A DNA stretch of 14,420 nt. Origin: Methanoregula sp. GTDB lineage: Archaea > Halobacteriota > Methanomicrobia > Methanomicrobiales > Methanospirillaceae. The notes beneath the pieces were generated by a model, which was not told the DNA's origin, did no database searches, and worked only from the letters and a program-made list of their open reading frames with translations. Positions 5,149-13,022 of this stretch are shown here, piece after piece (within the stretch, counting starts at the first letter, position 1; every line of letters begins with the position of its first letter). The stretch spans positions 1-14,420 of the forward strand of contig DUHF01000050.1 of the NCBI GenBank assembly GCA_013331015.1, read 5' to 3'. The translations under genes and the position numbers were made by a program.

Positions 5149-6792
5149 TCACTTCTGGTAAGCCTGTGCGGTATTGGCCTGCCTTTTGTACCGCTCGCGG
5201 ACACTCCCGATGGTCTCGATGTCTGAGATGTCCTTGTCGTCCCGGAGCCGGATGAAACGGGGGAACCGGAGGGCAAACCCGCCCTCGTAGTTTGAGCTCG
5301 CCTGCAGCTCCGCGTACCCCACCTCGAAGACGAGCGAGGGCTCGAATGTTACTTCCTTGCCGGAGGTTTTGAGAACGCTGTCCTTGAGGAGCTCGTACAC
5401 CTCCGCGAGCTGTTCCTCCGAGAAACCGGTTGCCACGCGACTCAGGGGCACGAGTTTTCCTGCATCCTGGCAGGCAACCAAAAACGAGCCGAAGACGTGC
5501 GCCCGCTTCCCCTCGCCCCATTCGGCGCCGATTACTGCAAGGTCGAGGGTGTCCACCTCGGGCTTGATCTTGATCCAGTTCTTGCCCCGCTGGCCCGGAG
5601 AATAGGGCGAGGAGGGCACCTTGATCATGATGCCCTCGTGGCCGGCAGCAAGGGCATCCTCGTAGGTCTTCGTGATGACTTCTGGATCATCACCTCTCAC
5701 CTGGGGGGCGACATACTGCGTCACCACCGCTTCGAGCCGAAGGCGCCGCTCCAAGAGCGGGAGATCGATGAGGGTCTCGCCATCAAGCCAGAGGATGTCG
5801 AAGACATTGGGAACCATTGCGATCGCTTCCTGCGCCTCCGCAACGTCATGACGGCGCCGGAACCTGCGGAGCACCGACTGGAATGGCATCGGTTTTCCGT
5901 CCTTGATGGCTATCACCTCCCCGTCAAGGATCACGTCATGGTCGGTTGCGGCAAGGAGCTGCTGGATAACGTCCGGAAGTGCCCCGGTCACATCCTCAAG
6001 CCTGCGGGAGTAGAGCCGGGCCCAGTTGCCTTTCTTGTGGAACTGGAATCGCGAGCCGTCGTACTTGAACTCGGCGGCGATCTCCCCGTGCTCTTCAATC
6101 ATGTCCGAGATCGAGCCCTGTTGTGCCAGCATCATCCTGACCGGGTGGAACGGGGTGATCTGGACATCGCGGAGGGCATCCGGCCCGATCTTTGCCAGCC
6201 GTGCCACCTCGCCCATGTCGTTGAGGGCCTGCTGGGCATGCTCCACGAGCGCGGAGTCGACCCTGAACGCCTTTGCAACCGCCTCCCGCACGCTCCCCTC
6301 GCCAACGCCGATCCGGAGCTCTTCGAGCATGATACGGGCAAGGTACCGGCCTTCGAGCGGGTGGGCGTTCCCAAGCAGCCTCCTGACCGCGAGCAGTTTC
6401 TCCCGCTGGGATTTCTTCCCCTCCATCTCCGCGATCCCGATCAGGGAGGTGTAGACACGGACGAGGTCGAGTTCCTCGTGGAAGAAGGTCATCTGGCTCT
6501 TGACTGAGAGGAGTTCCTCGACAGCCTGCCCGACATCCCCGGTACTGTTGATCTTCCCGACCACCCTCTCCTTTGGCACACCGGCTACCGCCCCAATTGC
6601 TTCGAAGAGGAGGTTGGGCCCGATCCCGAGTTTGCGGCTGCTCCAGTCAGCAAAGATCCGGCCCATGATGAACCGGACAAAGACCGGCAGTTCCTCATCA
6701 GTAAGGCCTGGCAGCTCTTGTGCAATGATATCGATCATATCGAGCCGGCCGCTCGTCCCCTCAAGCCGTTCGCAACACCGGGAAAAGTCCAT
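5149..6792 (-). CDS. lig: ATP-dependent DNA ligase
   Basis: A 547-residue ligase that seals nicks in duplex DNA during replication and repair, of the usual archaeal length. The N-terminal DNA-binding domain ([11 protein letters not shown] start) is followed by the nucleotidyltransferase core with motif I EFKYDGSR, whose lysine (about residue 243) is adenylated, the SRRLEDVT strand, [23 protein letters not shown] and motif V NWIKIKP. The C-terminal OB-fold region includes EVGYAELQ and [20 protein letters not shown], typical of the family. An ATG three codons upstream (6801) is possible; I prefer 6792 because archaeal homologues characteristically begin MDFS. Neither start has a clear Shine-Dalgarno. 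It is a single gene with non-coding DNA on both sides. Confidence 0.95.
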   Translation of the reverse strand: MDFSRCCERLEGTSGRLDMIDIIAQELPGLTDEELPVFVRFIMGRIFADWSSRKLGIGPNLLFEAIGAVAGVPKERVVGKINSTGDVGQAVEELLSVKSQMTFFHEELDLVRVYTSLIGIAEMEGKKSQREKLLAVRRLLGNAHPLEGRYLARIMLEELRIGVGEGSVREAVAKAFRVDSALVEHAQQALNDMGEVARLAKIGPDALRDVQITPFHPVRMMLAQQGSISDMIEEHGEIAAEFKYDGSRFQFHKKGNWARLYSRRLEDVTGALPDVIQQLLAATDHDVILDGEVIAIKDGKPMPFQSVLRRFRRRHDVAEAQEAIAMVPNVFDILWLDGETLIDLPLLERRLRLEAVVTQYVAPQVRGDDPEVITKTYEDALAAGHEGIMIKVPSSPYSPGQRGKNWIKIKPEVDTLDLAVIGAEWGEGKRAHVFGSFLVACQDAGKLVPLSRVATGFSEEQLAEVYELLKDSVLKTSGKEVTFEPSLVFEVGYAELQASSNYEGGFALRFPRFIRLRDDKDISDIETIGSVRERYKRQANTAQAYQK

Positions 6793-6883
6793 GAAGAGCA
6801 TGATAGTACTTGCCGGAGATTTCGTTACGGGCTGGGATTAACATTATGATCGGCCGGCCCTGCAGCGGGATTGAGGGATCGAA

Positions 6884-6898
6884 GGGGGTCGGGCAGGG
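6884..6898 (+). repeat. G-rich 15-mer repeat, copy 1
   Basis: GGGGGTCGGGCAGGG, the same core found at 7036-7050 (inverted) and 7137-7151. Confidence 0.7.
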
Positions 6899-7034
6899 AC
6901 CGCTTGCCGTGAATCGTTCCCTGCATGCCCGCCCGGGAAGGCTTATGGCGAGGGCCGGATCCCCGGAAGCAGGGATTCACGATCCGCGATGTTATTGGCC
7001 CCGGCCCGCAAGCCCGGCAAAAAAACATGAATGT

Positions 7035-7152
7035 CCCCTGCCCGACCCCCCTTTTGAAACAACCGGAAAAGACCTGTATTTCGTGTGGAGATTAAGGATA
7101 AAAAAACCGGGGAAAAACCTTCCACGGGAACCCGAGGGGGGTCGGGCAGGGG
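7035..7152. repeat. Perfect 17-bp inverted repeat around an 84-bp core
   Basis: The left arm CCCCTGCCCGACCCCCC (7035-7051) is the exact complement of the right arm at 7136-7152. The 84-bp interior is A-rich and could fold weakly (GTGG/CCAC and AAGG/CCTT pairs). This is the form of a small miniature element or of a large RNA stem, but no flanking target duplication is evident. Confidence 0.65.
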
Positions 7153-7226
7153 CAGATGATCAATCGCGACCATGGGTGCGTTAGAAAAATAATCTTTGCT
7201 CTGTTGAAATCCTTTGAAATGATGAT

Positions 7227-7242
7227 GGGGGCTGATGCCCCC
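7227..7242. repeat. Stem-loop GGGGGC-tgat-GCCCCC
   Basis: Six-base-pair perfect G/C stem with a four-base loop in the non-coding stretch downstream of the hydrolase gene. Confidence 0.6.
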
Positions 7243-7263
7243 ATACCCCCAAGAGCGAGGGGA

Positions 7264-7294
7264 GCCGCCGCCCCGAAGGGCGCCCCGCGGCGGC
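7264..7294. repeat. Stem-loop with 8-bp GCCGCCGC/GCGGCGGC arms
   Basis: Perfect eight-base arms GCCGCCGC and GCGGCGGC enclose 15 bases that contain a further CCC-GAA-GGG hairpin. Very stable as RNA. Confidence 0.6.
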
Positions 7295-7365
7295 CTCAAT
7301 GACGAAAAATTCTCAATCAGACTCAAGTGAAAATTTTTTCTTGCAACGATTCTCCCCCGCCCGAT

Positions 7366-7391
7366 CGCATGCCTGGCTGTGGCGGCATGCG
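7366..7391. repeat. Stem-loop with 8-bp CGCATGCC/GGCATGCG arms
   Basis: Perfect eight-base arms with a ten-base loop. C-rich sequence before and G-rich sequence after could extend the stem imperfectly. It lies about 105 bp past the hydrolase stop. Confidence 0.6.
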
Positions 7392-7496
7392 AAAGGGGAG
7401 GGGGTTGGGGGGCACTCGCTCCAGATCTATCTATCACAATCACCGGGTCGGGAATTCTACAGAATAATAATGTTTACAAACCGGATCCCGACCGGG

Positions 7497-8285
7497 TCAG
7501 AGCAGCATCTGCTGCCGGCACCCGTTCGTAGTCCCGCACTGGGTGGCGACGGTGACCCGTTCGGTCTCGTAGAAGAGCCCGAGCCCGCCCCGGGCCGAGA
7601 CTGCCGCCTTCTCCACCGTGTTGTTGGTCTCGGATAGGTGCGCGAGGATGACGAGCGGCACGTCCTTTCCAAAGTTCCGCAGGCAGGCCGCAGCGTCAGG
7701 GTTCGAAAGATGGCCCCGTTTCGACCGGATCCGGCGCTTGAGCGACTCGGGATACGGCCCGTTTGCCAGCATCTCCGGGCAGTGGTTGCTCTCGAGCACG
7801 ATCCCGTCACAGGTACGGAGCAGGTCATGAACATGGGGGGTGATGATGCCGGTGTCCGTACAGTACCCGAAAGCGAGGTCTCCTTCGGTTATGATGAACC
7901 CGCAGGGCTCGGCAGCGTCATGCGAGATGGCAAACGGCTCAACTTTCAGGTCACCGATGAAAAACGGCTCCGCGTCCCGGCAGGTGTGATGGACGAGAGG
8001 TTTTGTAGAGGTCCGGCGGTGGTTGAGGAAATCGGCAAGCGTCCCCTCCGTAGCATGGACGGGGATGTCCAGTTTCCGGGCCAGCACATCCACGCCCCGG
8101 GTGTGGTCGCCGTGCTCGTGCGTGACGAGCAGCGCATCTACCCGTCCCGCGTCAAGCCCTGCCCGCTCCATACGGACGAGGATCTCCTTTGCACTCAGCC
8201 CGGCATCGATAAGAATCGTGCTGCTGTCACCCTCAAGGACAACACAGTTGCCCTTGCTCCCGCTGGCAAGCATGGTACAGCGCAT
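7497..8285 (-). CDS. YycJ/WalJ-type MBL-fold metal-dependent hydrolase
   Basis: A 262-residue metallo-beta-lactamase-fold protein. The N-terminus has LASGSKGNC, the hallmark of the YycJ/WalJ group, then LIDAGLS and the metal-binding motif THEHGDH at residues 55-61; AISHDAAEPCGF supplies another histidine ligand, YCTDTG an aspartate, and ILAHLSETNN a later histidine. Members of this group are linked to DNA processing as 5' exonucleases (YycJ), but the archaeal substrate is not known. Length is normal. The start ATG at 8285 has only a weak AGAG element upstream; an ATG four codons later is the alternative. It lies in the same direction as the downstream ligase but 704 bp away, so not one tight operon. 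Confidence 0.85.
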   Translation of the reverse strand: MRCTMLASGSKGNCVVLEGDSSTILIDAGLSAKEILVRMERAGLDAGRVDALLVTHEHGDHTRGVDVLARKLDIPVHATEGTLADFLNHRRTSTKPLVHHTCRDAEPFFIGDLKVEPFAISHDAAEPCGFIITEGDLAFGYCTDTGIITPHVHDLLRTCDGIVLESNHCPEMLANGPYPESLKRRIRSKRGHLSNPDAAACLRNFGKDVPLVILAHLSETNNTVEKAAVSARGGLGLFYETERVTVATQCGTTNGCRQQMLL

Positions 8286-8436
8286 TCTTCTCTACTATTT
8301 GCCGTCCTCGTATTAGAGTGTTTGACTCACGGCATACCCCAAAAACCTGCAGGGGGTTCCTGCCCCCCTCATTTAGGTGTCGCAGGATATACGGCGGGTT
8401 GCGAATGCGGGATTTTTTAAAAATGGAGCGCTGCTT

Positions 8437-8444
8437 AAAAAAAA
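8437..8444 (-). terminator. T8 terminator after the small membrane protein genes
   Basis: An A8 run on the plus strand gives T8 on the minus strand four bases beyond the stop codon at 8449; a second T5 run lies about 20 bases further. This would end the tupBC/small-protein transcript before the hydrolase gene. Confidence 0.5.
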
Positions 8445-8448
8445 GAGA

Positions 8449-8631
8449 TTACCGGGGTTTGAGCATCTCATATTCAGCTAGTACCGGTGCTATGGTTTTT
8501 GTGGAGATGCATCGCCGCACCAGGTGGGTGAGCTTGCGGCAGTAATGGATATGGGCAATCTGGAAGCTGACGATCAGCCCAAAGCAGAAGCAGGTAATGG
8601 CAATCAGGGTGTAACTGACAACGTCGACCAT
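8449..8631 (-). CDS. Small one-helix membrane protein, paralogue B
   Basis: A 60-residue protein of unknown family: an N-terminal membrane helix (about residues 6-28, ending in LIVSFQIAHIHY) and a basic then acidic cytoplasmic tail (CRKLTHLVRRC, IAPVLAEYE). GGAGG lies six bases before the ATG, a textbook Shine-Dalgarno, and the gap to the upstream paralogue is only 12 bp, so this is a genuine gene. It shares with paralogue A the pattern G-hydrophobic-I-x-x-Y/F-Q, a tyrosine and basic patch after the helix, a cysteine, and an I-x-P-L/V-x-x-E ending. It is the last gene in the direction of the tungstate transporter operon. Function unknown. Confidence 0.75.
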   Translation of the reverse strand: MVDVVSYTLIAITCFCFGLIVSFQIAHIHYCRKLTHLVRRCISTKTIAPVLAEYEMLKPR

Positions 8632-8643
8632 AGTTTTCCTCCG

Positions 8644-8844
8644 TTATGTCTCCTTCTCCAGTTCATCCACGAGCGGGATGACCGAATCGGTATCCGAGCA
8701 TTCTTTGGCAAGGGTTACAAAACGCTTCGTGTAATACATGATAAGCAGCTGGTAACCGAGGATCATCCCGATGGTAAAGGTGATGATCCCGATTCCAATA
8801 TAGATCAGCAGATCGGTGAGCAGGTCAGCCATAGCGCATCTCAT
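8644..8844 (-). CDS. Small one-helix membrane protein, paralogue A
   Basis: A 66-residue protein of unknown family with one membrane helix (about residues 8-32, ending GMILGYQLLIMYYTKR) and a charged tail with one cysteine (LAKECSDTDSVIPLVDELEKE). It is the tandem paralogue of the gene just downstream. A minus-strand TATA element (AATAAATTTATC, 8866-8877) lies about 26 bp before the ATG at 8844 and overlaps the tupC stop, so transcription may start at the ATG itself (leaderless); an ATG four codons in (8832) is an alternative. The gap from tupC is 28 bp, so it may also be read through from the transporter operon. Its place there hints at an accessory membrane role, but this is only context. 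Confidence 0.7.
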   Translation of the reverse strand: MRCAMADLLTDLLIYIGIGIITFTIGMILGYQLLIMYYTKRFVTLAKECSDTDSVIPLVDELEKET

Positions 8845-8872
8845 TGACTGTTACGAGGGCTAACAGATAAAT

Positions 8873-9973
8873 TTATTGACTGGATGACCTCTCCCCTTCC
8901 GGGAGTACGTGGATTGCAGTGGCTTTTATCCCGGCTGTCACCGGACTCCCCACCACTAACCCGAGTTCGGTGCAGGAGCGGCGGGTGATGAGTGAGGTGA
9001 TCAGGATTCCACAGTCCACGGTTGCCCGGATGAACGGCCCCGAAGGTACCATGCGGGTGATCCGGCCGGGGATCTGGTTGCGGACACTGGATTTGGGGGT
9101 GATTTCTGCTGCAGGGGTCAGGGTCACTTCCTCCGGCCGGATATAGAGGGAAACCCTCCTGCCGGCATCCAGGCTGGTCAGGACCTCGATGCAGATCTCC
9201 CCGACGCGTACGAGGGCATGGCCATCCCGGTTCTCGGATATGATTCCTCCTGGTATAGCATCGATCCCGACAAACCGCGCAATATCGCGGCCGAGCGGTT
9301 GGTAGAAGATCTCATCACTCGTCCCGGTCTGGGCGAGCTTCCCCCCCATGATCACCCCGATCCGGTCTGCGAGGCGCTGCCCCTGGATCATGTCGTGGGT
9401 GGAGAGGATGATGGTGGTCCCGAATTTCCGGTTGATGCGGACGATCAGGTCCTCGATCAGTTCGGAGGAGATCGGGTCAAGGTTCGCGGTCGGCTCATCG
9501 AGAAGGAGAACTTCGGGATGCGTGACCATGGCCCGGGCGATTGCCACCCGCTGCATCTCGCCGCCCGAGAGGGTGACTGCCCTCCGTGACCCGAACTCTG
9601 CAAGGCCGACGAGGTCGAGCGCCTCCCGCACACGGTCTTTTATCTCTGCTGCCGGCTCACCCCGGAACTTCAGGCCGAATCCCACGTTCTGTTCCACTGT
9701 GGTATTGAGGACCGCGGGCTTCTGGAAGACCATCCCCATCCTGCGCCGGAGGGCAAGTCTTCCCGCCTCCGATGTTGCGGTGTCCTGCCCGTCAAAGAAG
9801 ATCTTCCCCGATGTGGGGGTATCGAGAAGATCGATGAGCCGGATGAGCGTGGTCTTGCCACTGCCGCTCGGGCCAATAAGGGTGAAGATCTCCCCCTGCC
9901 GTATCCGGAGATTGATATCTTTGAGGATCTCCCTCTCCCTGAAGCGAAGGCAAAGATTCCCGATCTCGATCAT
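8873..9973 (-). CDS. tupC: Tungstate ABC transporter ATP-binding protein
   Basis: A 366-residue ABC ATPase with every catalytic element: Walker A GPSGSGKT (34-41), Q-loop Gln84 in VFQKP, signature LSGGEMQR (135-142), Walker B LLLDEP and switch His193 in STHD. The C-terminal third (from about residue 297) is a TOBE/Mop-like oxyanion domain with ITRMVPSGPFIRATVDCG and VTAGIKATAIHVL, known in ModC/WtpC-type proteins to bind molybdate or tungstate and inhibit transport. The gene overlaps the permease upstream by four bases, confirming an operon. Together with the TupB-type permease it energises tungstate (possibly molybdate) import. The choice of tungstate over molybdate rests on the TupA/TupB partners. 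Confidence 0.88.
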   Translation of the reverse strand: MIEIGNLCLRFREREILKDINLRIRQGEIFTLIGPSGSGKTTLIRLIDLLDTPTSGKIFFDGQDTATSEAGRLALRRRMGMVFQKPAVLNTTVEQNVGFGLKFRGEPAAEIKDRVREALDLVGLAEFGSRRAVTLSGGEMQRVAIARAMVTHPEVLLLDEPTANLDPISSELIEDLIVRINRKFGTTIILSTHDMIQGQRLADRIGVIMGGKLAQTGTSDEIFYQPLGRDIARFVGIDAIPGGIISENRDGHALVRVGEICIEVLTSLDAGRRVSLYIRPEEVTLTPAAEITPKSSVRNQIPGRITRMVPSGPFIRATVDCGILITSLITRRSCTELGLVVGSPVTAGIKATAIHVLPEGERSSSQ

Positions 9974-10698
9974 CCCCGGGGACCTCCGGCAAGTTGCTGG
10001 GTATCCTGATCGAGGCCTGAAGTGATGAGATTGAGGGTCACGACAACGATGAGGGCAACGGCAAGGAGAATGATCCCAAGCGCAATGGAAAACCCGAACT
10101 TCCCCATGCCGGTCTCAAGGGTTATTGCCGTTGTCAGGACCCGGGTATGGCCCCTGATGTTCCCGCCGATCATCATCGCGACTCCCACCTCCGCGATGGC
10201 CCGGCCAAAACCGAGGACAACGGCACTTAAGATCGCATACCTTGCTTCTTTGATGATCTCGAAGATCGTCTGGGACCCGGTGGCTCCAAGGGCAATGAGC
10301 GTGTCGCTGATGCTTCGGTCAACCCCGCCAAGCGCTGAGATGACAAGGCCCATCATGATGGGGATGATGAGGACGGTCTGGCCCAGAATCATCCCTTCGG
10401 GGGTGAAGAGGAGGCCGAAAAACCCGAGCGGCCCGCTCCGGGAGATCATGAGGTAAACCACAAGGCCGACCACGACGGTCGGGACGGAATAGAGGGTCTG
10501 GATGAGAACGATCAGCGCCCGTTTGCCGTAAAATTCATTGAAATGGATAAGGCCCCCGACCGGAATCGCAATCAGGGCTGCAAGGATCGTTGCGGAGAGG
10601 GAGATGTACAGCGAGAGGGCTGCAATCTGCATCACTTCGGGATTGAGCGTGACGATGAGGTGTATGGCCTGGGAGATCCCCTCGGTAATATCGTTCAA
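9970..10698 (-). CDS. tupB: Tungstate ABC transporter permease
   Basis: A membrane permease of about 242 residues with five to six helices. The EAA-like coupling motif is visible in ALGATGSQTIFEIIKEA, followed by GFGRAIAEVGVAMMIGGN, both typical of TupB. The open frame extends to a GTG at 10764, but I prefer the TTG at 10698: CTCC (GGAG on the minus strand) lies nine bases upstream, the protein then begins NDITEGISQAIHLI just as TupB proteins do, and the AT-rich promoter element at about 10775-10785 would start transcription inside the longer version. The 3' end overlaps tupC by four bases. It is divergent from the MOT1-type transporter, sharing the intergenic region with it. Confidence 0.85.
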   Translation of the reverse strand: MNDITEGISQAIHLIVTLNPEVMQIAALSLYISLSATILAALIAIPVGGLIHFNEFYGKRALIVLIQTLYSVPTVVVGLVVYLMISRSGPLGFFGLLFTPEGMILGQTVLIIPIMMGLVISALGGVDRSISDTLIALGATGSQTIFEIIKEARYAILSAVVLGFGRAIAEVGVAMMIGGNIRGHTRVLTTAITLETGMGKFGFSIALGIILLAVALIVVVTLNLITSGLDQDTQQLAGGPRG

Positions 10699-10764
10699 AT
10701 GTGCCAACTCCGGAAATGTGCGCAGAAGCCGTCCCCTGCTGAAAAGATTAATTCCTATGATCAC

Positions 10765-10863
10765 CTTTACTTTCTTTTAATTATTGTTAATGATCTGATC
10801 CTTTCACAGGATCGAAAACGAACTCTCACCACCCCGTGAGTCACGATACTGCTGCTGATTCTT
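10765..10863. promoter_or_regulatory. Shared tupB / MOT1 divergent control region
   Basis: These 99 bp hold AT-rich TATA-like sequence at about 10774-10790 readable on both strands, an inverted repeat GATCC-N7-GGATC at 10797-10813, and CTCAC/GTGAG arms at about 10825-10840. A regulator of tungstate/molybdate uptake could act here on both genes, but no known operator is recognised. Confidence 0.35.
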
Positions 10864-12000
10864 ATGTCCCATACTGCCCTGCCCCCCCTGCGTTTCAACC
10901 TCTCCGAACTCTCCGGATCTCTGGGGGATTTTGGGACCATCATCCCGCTCATCCTTGCCGTAGCTCTTGTCTCGGACGTGAATGCACGGTATGTCCTCCT
11001 CTTCTTTGGGATCTGGTTCATCATCACGGGTCTCATCTACCGGCTTCCCATTCCGCTTGAACCCATGAAGGCGGTGGCTGTCATCGTCATTGCTGGCTCG
11101 ATCGGGAGCAGCGAGATCGCTGCGGCAGGGATCATCCTTGGCATAATATTCCTGGTGCTCGGATACGGCCGGTTCTTCGGGATCATCGGGAAATGGGTGC
11201 CGCAGAGTGTTGTCCGTGGCATCCAGCTGGGGCTTGCCCTGCTCCTCTTCCGGGCATCACTGGGGTTCATCATCCAGGATTTCGGGTTCTTCCTGCTGGG
11301 CATCGCGATCATTGCCTGCTTTTATCTCATTACCCGTTTCCGGTCGATCCCTGACCTCTCCGCGATCATGGTTATCGGGGCCGGGTTTATTGGAGGGATC
11401 GTTCTGTACGGCATACCTCCCATGAGCCTGATTCCGGCACCGCAGCTCATCATCCCGCTTCCCGCCGATTTCTCTTCGGCATTTGCCACGCTGGTTCTCC
11501 CCCAGGTCGTGCTTACGATAACCAATGCGGTTCTTGCCACCTCGCTCCTGACCAAGGATCTCTTCGCCCAGGATGTGCCGCCCAATCGGTTCTCGACTAC
11601 CATCGGGCTGATGAACCTCACCTCGGTCCCGTTCGGTGGGTTCCCGATGTGCCATGGGGCCGGTGGGCTTGCCGGGCAGTACCGCTACGGGGCACGAACC
11701 GGCGGGGCGAATATCTATGCCGGGATCATCTTCATCATCCTTGCGCTCTTTTTCTCCTCCCCTCAGGTCCTCTCCATCATCGCGGTGGGGGTCCTGGGGG
11801 CACTCCTTGTCTTTGTCGGGATCGAGATGGGGCGTCACAGCCTCAAGACCGATTCGCTCATCGTTACCGGGATCATTTCCGTTCTCGCTCTGGTAAGTTC
11901 GATGACGATTGCGTTCATTGTGGGGATGGTTGTGGCATACACAATGGCGTGGTGGCAGAAGAAAGCAACACCGGAGAAGGCCGTCGGCAACCGGAAATAA
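10864..12000 (+). CDS. MOT1-type molybdate/sulfate permease
   Basis: A 378-residue secondary transporter with ten or more membrane helices. Family marks of the MOT1 (MFS_MOT1-like, distantly SulP-related) group are present: GSLGDFGTIIPLILA at residues 18-32, PLEPMKAVA near 64-72 (families usually show P-x-Q-P-M-K; here Glu replaces Gln), and FGGFPMCHGAGGLAGQ near 258-273. Characterised plant and algal MOT1 proteins take up molybdate with high affinity; prokaryotic members are annotated as sulfate/molybdate transporters. Its position between tungstate transporter genes supports an oxyanion role. The ATG at 10864 lacks a Shine-Dalgarno. It converges with tupA, with 17 bp between their stop codons. 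Confidence 0.85.
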   Translation: MSHTALPPLRFNLSELSGSLGDFGTIIPLILAVALVSDVNARYVLLFFGIWFIITGLIYRLPIPLEPMKAVAVIVIAGSIGSSEIAAAGIILGIIFLVLGYGRFFGIIGKWVPQSVVRGIQLGLALLLFRASLGFIIQDFGFFLLGIAIIACFYLITRFRSIPDLSAIMVIGAGFIGGIVLYGIPPMSLIPAPQLIIPLPADFSSAFATLVLPQVVLTITNAVLATSLLTKDLFAQDVPPNRFSTTIGLMNLTSVPFGGFPMCHGAGGLAGQYRYGARTGGANIYAGIIFIILALFFSSPQVLSIIAVGVLGALLVFVGIEMGRHSLKTDSLIVTGIISVLALVSSMTIAFIVGMVVAYTMAWWQKKATPEKAVGNRK

Positions 12001-12006
12001 AAAAAA
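11999..12006 (-). terminator. T8 terminator of tupA
   Basis: An A8 run on the plus strand, immediately overlapping the end of the MOT1-type gene, reads as T8 on the minus strand 12 bases past the tupA stop. Confidence 0.5.
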
Positions 12007-12017
12007 GAGAGGCTGGA

Positions 12018-13022
12018 TTAAGTGGTGGCTGCTGCCGGTTTCACGTCCGTTGCCGGTGTCGTGAAGTCGGCGGTGACGCCCGGAGGGACACCGGCAGTCA
12101 TCGGGGTGAACAGGTTCTTGCTGAGTTTGTTGCCATCCTTGTCCATGTCATACCTGCCGATATCTGCCATCGTTTCTTGAGAGATCAGGAAGTTGATGAA
12201 GTTGTTTGCCATCTGGATTTTCTCCGGGGGCTGGTTGGCGTTGTATACTGTCATGACGCTGTAGAGGTTCAACAGGCTTGACCCCTCTGAAACGATCGGG
12301 ACGAGGTTGAGGTTGTTTGCATAGGCAAGGAAGGTGCCTTCATCGGTTAAGGTGTATGCACCCTTCTCGCTTGCCATCTGGAGTGTCTCTCCCATACCCT
12401 TGCCGGCTTCGACATACCAGGTACCGGATTTCTGGACATCGACAGAATAATTGTACTTCGCATTCTTCCAGATGGTCTTCTCGGCTGAGTGGGTGCCGGA
12501 GTTGTCGCCGCGGGAGACAAAGATTACCTTCGTGTCGCCAGCCTTGCCCTTCTGCATGAGCGTCTTGAAGGCCTCCTCCGGCGTCATGCCCTTAATGCCG
12601 GCCGGGTCGTTTTCAGGTCCAACAATTAAGAAGTAGTTGTAGGCAAACGTTCGCCTGTTGAGCCCGTTGCCGCCATCCATGAACGCCTTCTCCTGGGATG
12701 GGGAGTGTACCAGCAGGACGTCGGCGTCACCGTTCTTGGCAAGTTCGATGGCCTTACCGGTACCCTGCGAGGTGATCAGGAGATCAACATTGTACTTCTC
12801 CTCAAACTTTGGTTCAAGGTAGTTTAAAAGCCCGGTATCGTACAGGCTTGTCGTTGTAGCAAGCAGAAGTTTTTCCTTCTCGGCAACCGTGGTTGCAGCA
12901 GGTGCCGGGGTAGTCGCGGGAGTCTGTTCCGGGGTGGTTCCTGTACAACCCGCAAATACGGCCGTCAGGAGCAGCAGGACAAACATTATGGAGATGAATC
13001 CAACATGCACATTTTTCGTCAT
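12018..13022 (-). CDS. tupA: Tungstate ABC transporter substrate-binding lipoprotein
   Basis: A 334-residue extracytoplasmic binding protein. The N-terminus has a hydrophobic signal with lipobox VFAGC (Cys26), then a Thr/Pro/Ala-rich linker to about residue 48, common in archaeal surface lipoproteins. The mature domain carries the TupA hallmarks: LATTTSLYDTGLL, SQGTGKAIELAKNGDADVLLVHSP, and SRGDNSGTHSAE at 170-181, the Thr/Ser/Arg residues of which hold the oxyanion. It delivers tungstate to TupBC, but it is encoded apart from them, on the far side of the MOT1-type gene. A C-terminal Ala/Thr/Pro-rich tail of about 25 residues is unusual. The ATG at 13022 has no Shine-Dalgarno; a TATA-like ATTAAAAAA near 13055-13063 would give a very short leader. 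Confidence 0.9.
   Translation of the reverse strand: MTKNVHVGFISIMFVLLLLTAVFAGCTGTTPEQTPATTPAPAATTVAEKEKLLLATTTSLYDTGLLNYLEPKFEEKYNVDLLITSQGTGKAIELAKNGDADVLLVHSPSQEKAFMDGGNGLNRRTFAYNYFLIVGPENDPAGIKGMTPEEAFKTLMQKGKAGDTKVIFVSRGDNSGTHSAEKTIWKNAKYNYSVDVQKSGTWYVEAGKGMGETLQMASEKGAYTLTDEGTFLAYANNLNLVPIVSEGSSLLNLYSVMTVYNANQPPEKIQMANNFINFLISQETMADIGRYDMDKDGNKLSKNLFTPMTAGVPPGVTADFTTPATDVKPAAATT

Larger units (their letters stand above)
6793..7496. other. 704-bp non-coding region rich in repeats and hairpins
   Basis: No gene is supported here. A 166-codon minus-strand frame at 6943-7443 translates to low-complexity Pro/Arg/Gly/Ser-rich sequence over hairpins and is rejected. The region carries three copies of a G-rich 15-mer (6884-7151) and three strong inverted repeats (7227-7242, 7264-7294, 7366-7391). 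It lies between two minus-strand genes and would include the 3' end of the hydrolase transcript and the ligase promoter. Confidence 0.65.

Noticed and set aside
4878..5255. 125-codon plus-strand open frame after the thioredoxin fusion
   Set aside because: Overlaps terminator-like runs and the ligase 3' end; no motif or signal recognised.
5497..6507. 336-codon plus-strand open frame
   Set aside because: Antisense to the DNA ligase, which carries all catalytic motifs; a long shadow frame due to high GC.
6943..7443. 166-codon minus-strand open frame
   Set aside because: Low-complexity Pro/Arg/Gly/Ser composition, spans hairpins and repeats, no family resemblance, no convincing ribosome site; judged non-coding.
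7638..8420. 260-codon plus-strand open frame
   Set aside because: Antisense to the MBL-fold hydrolase and without motifs; shadow frame.
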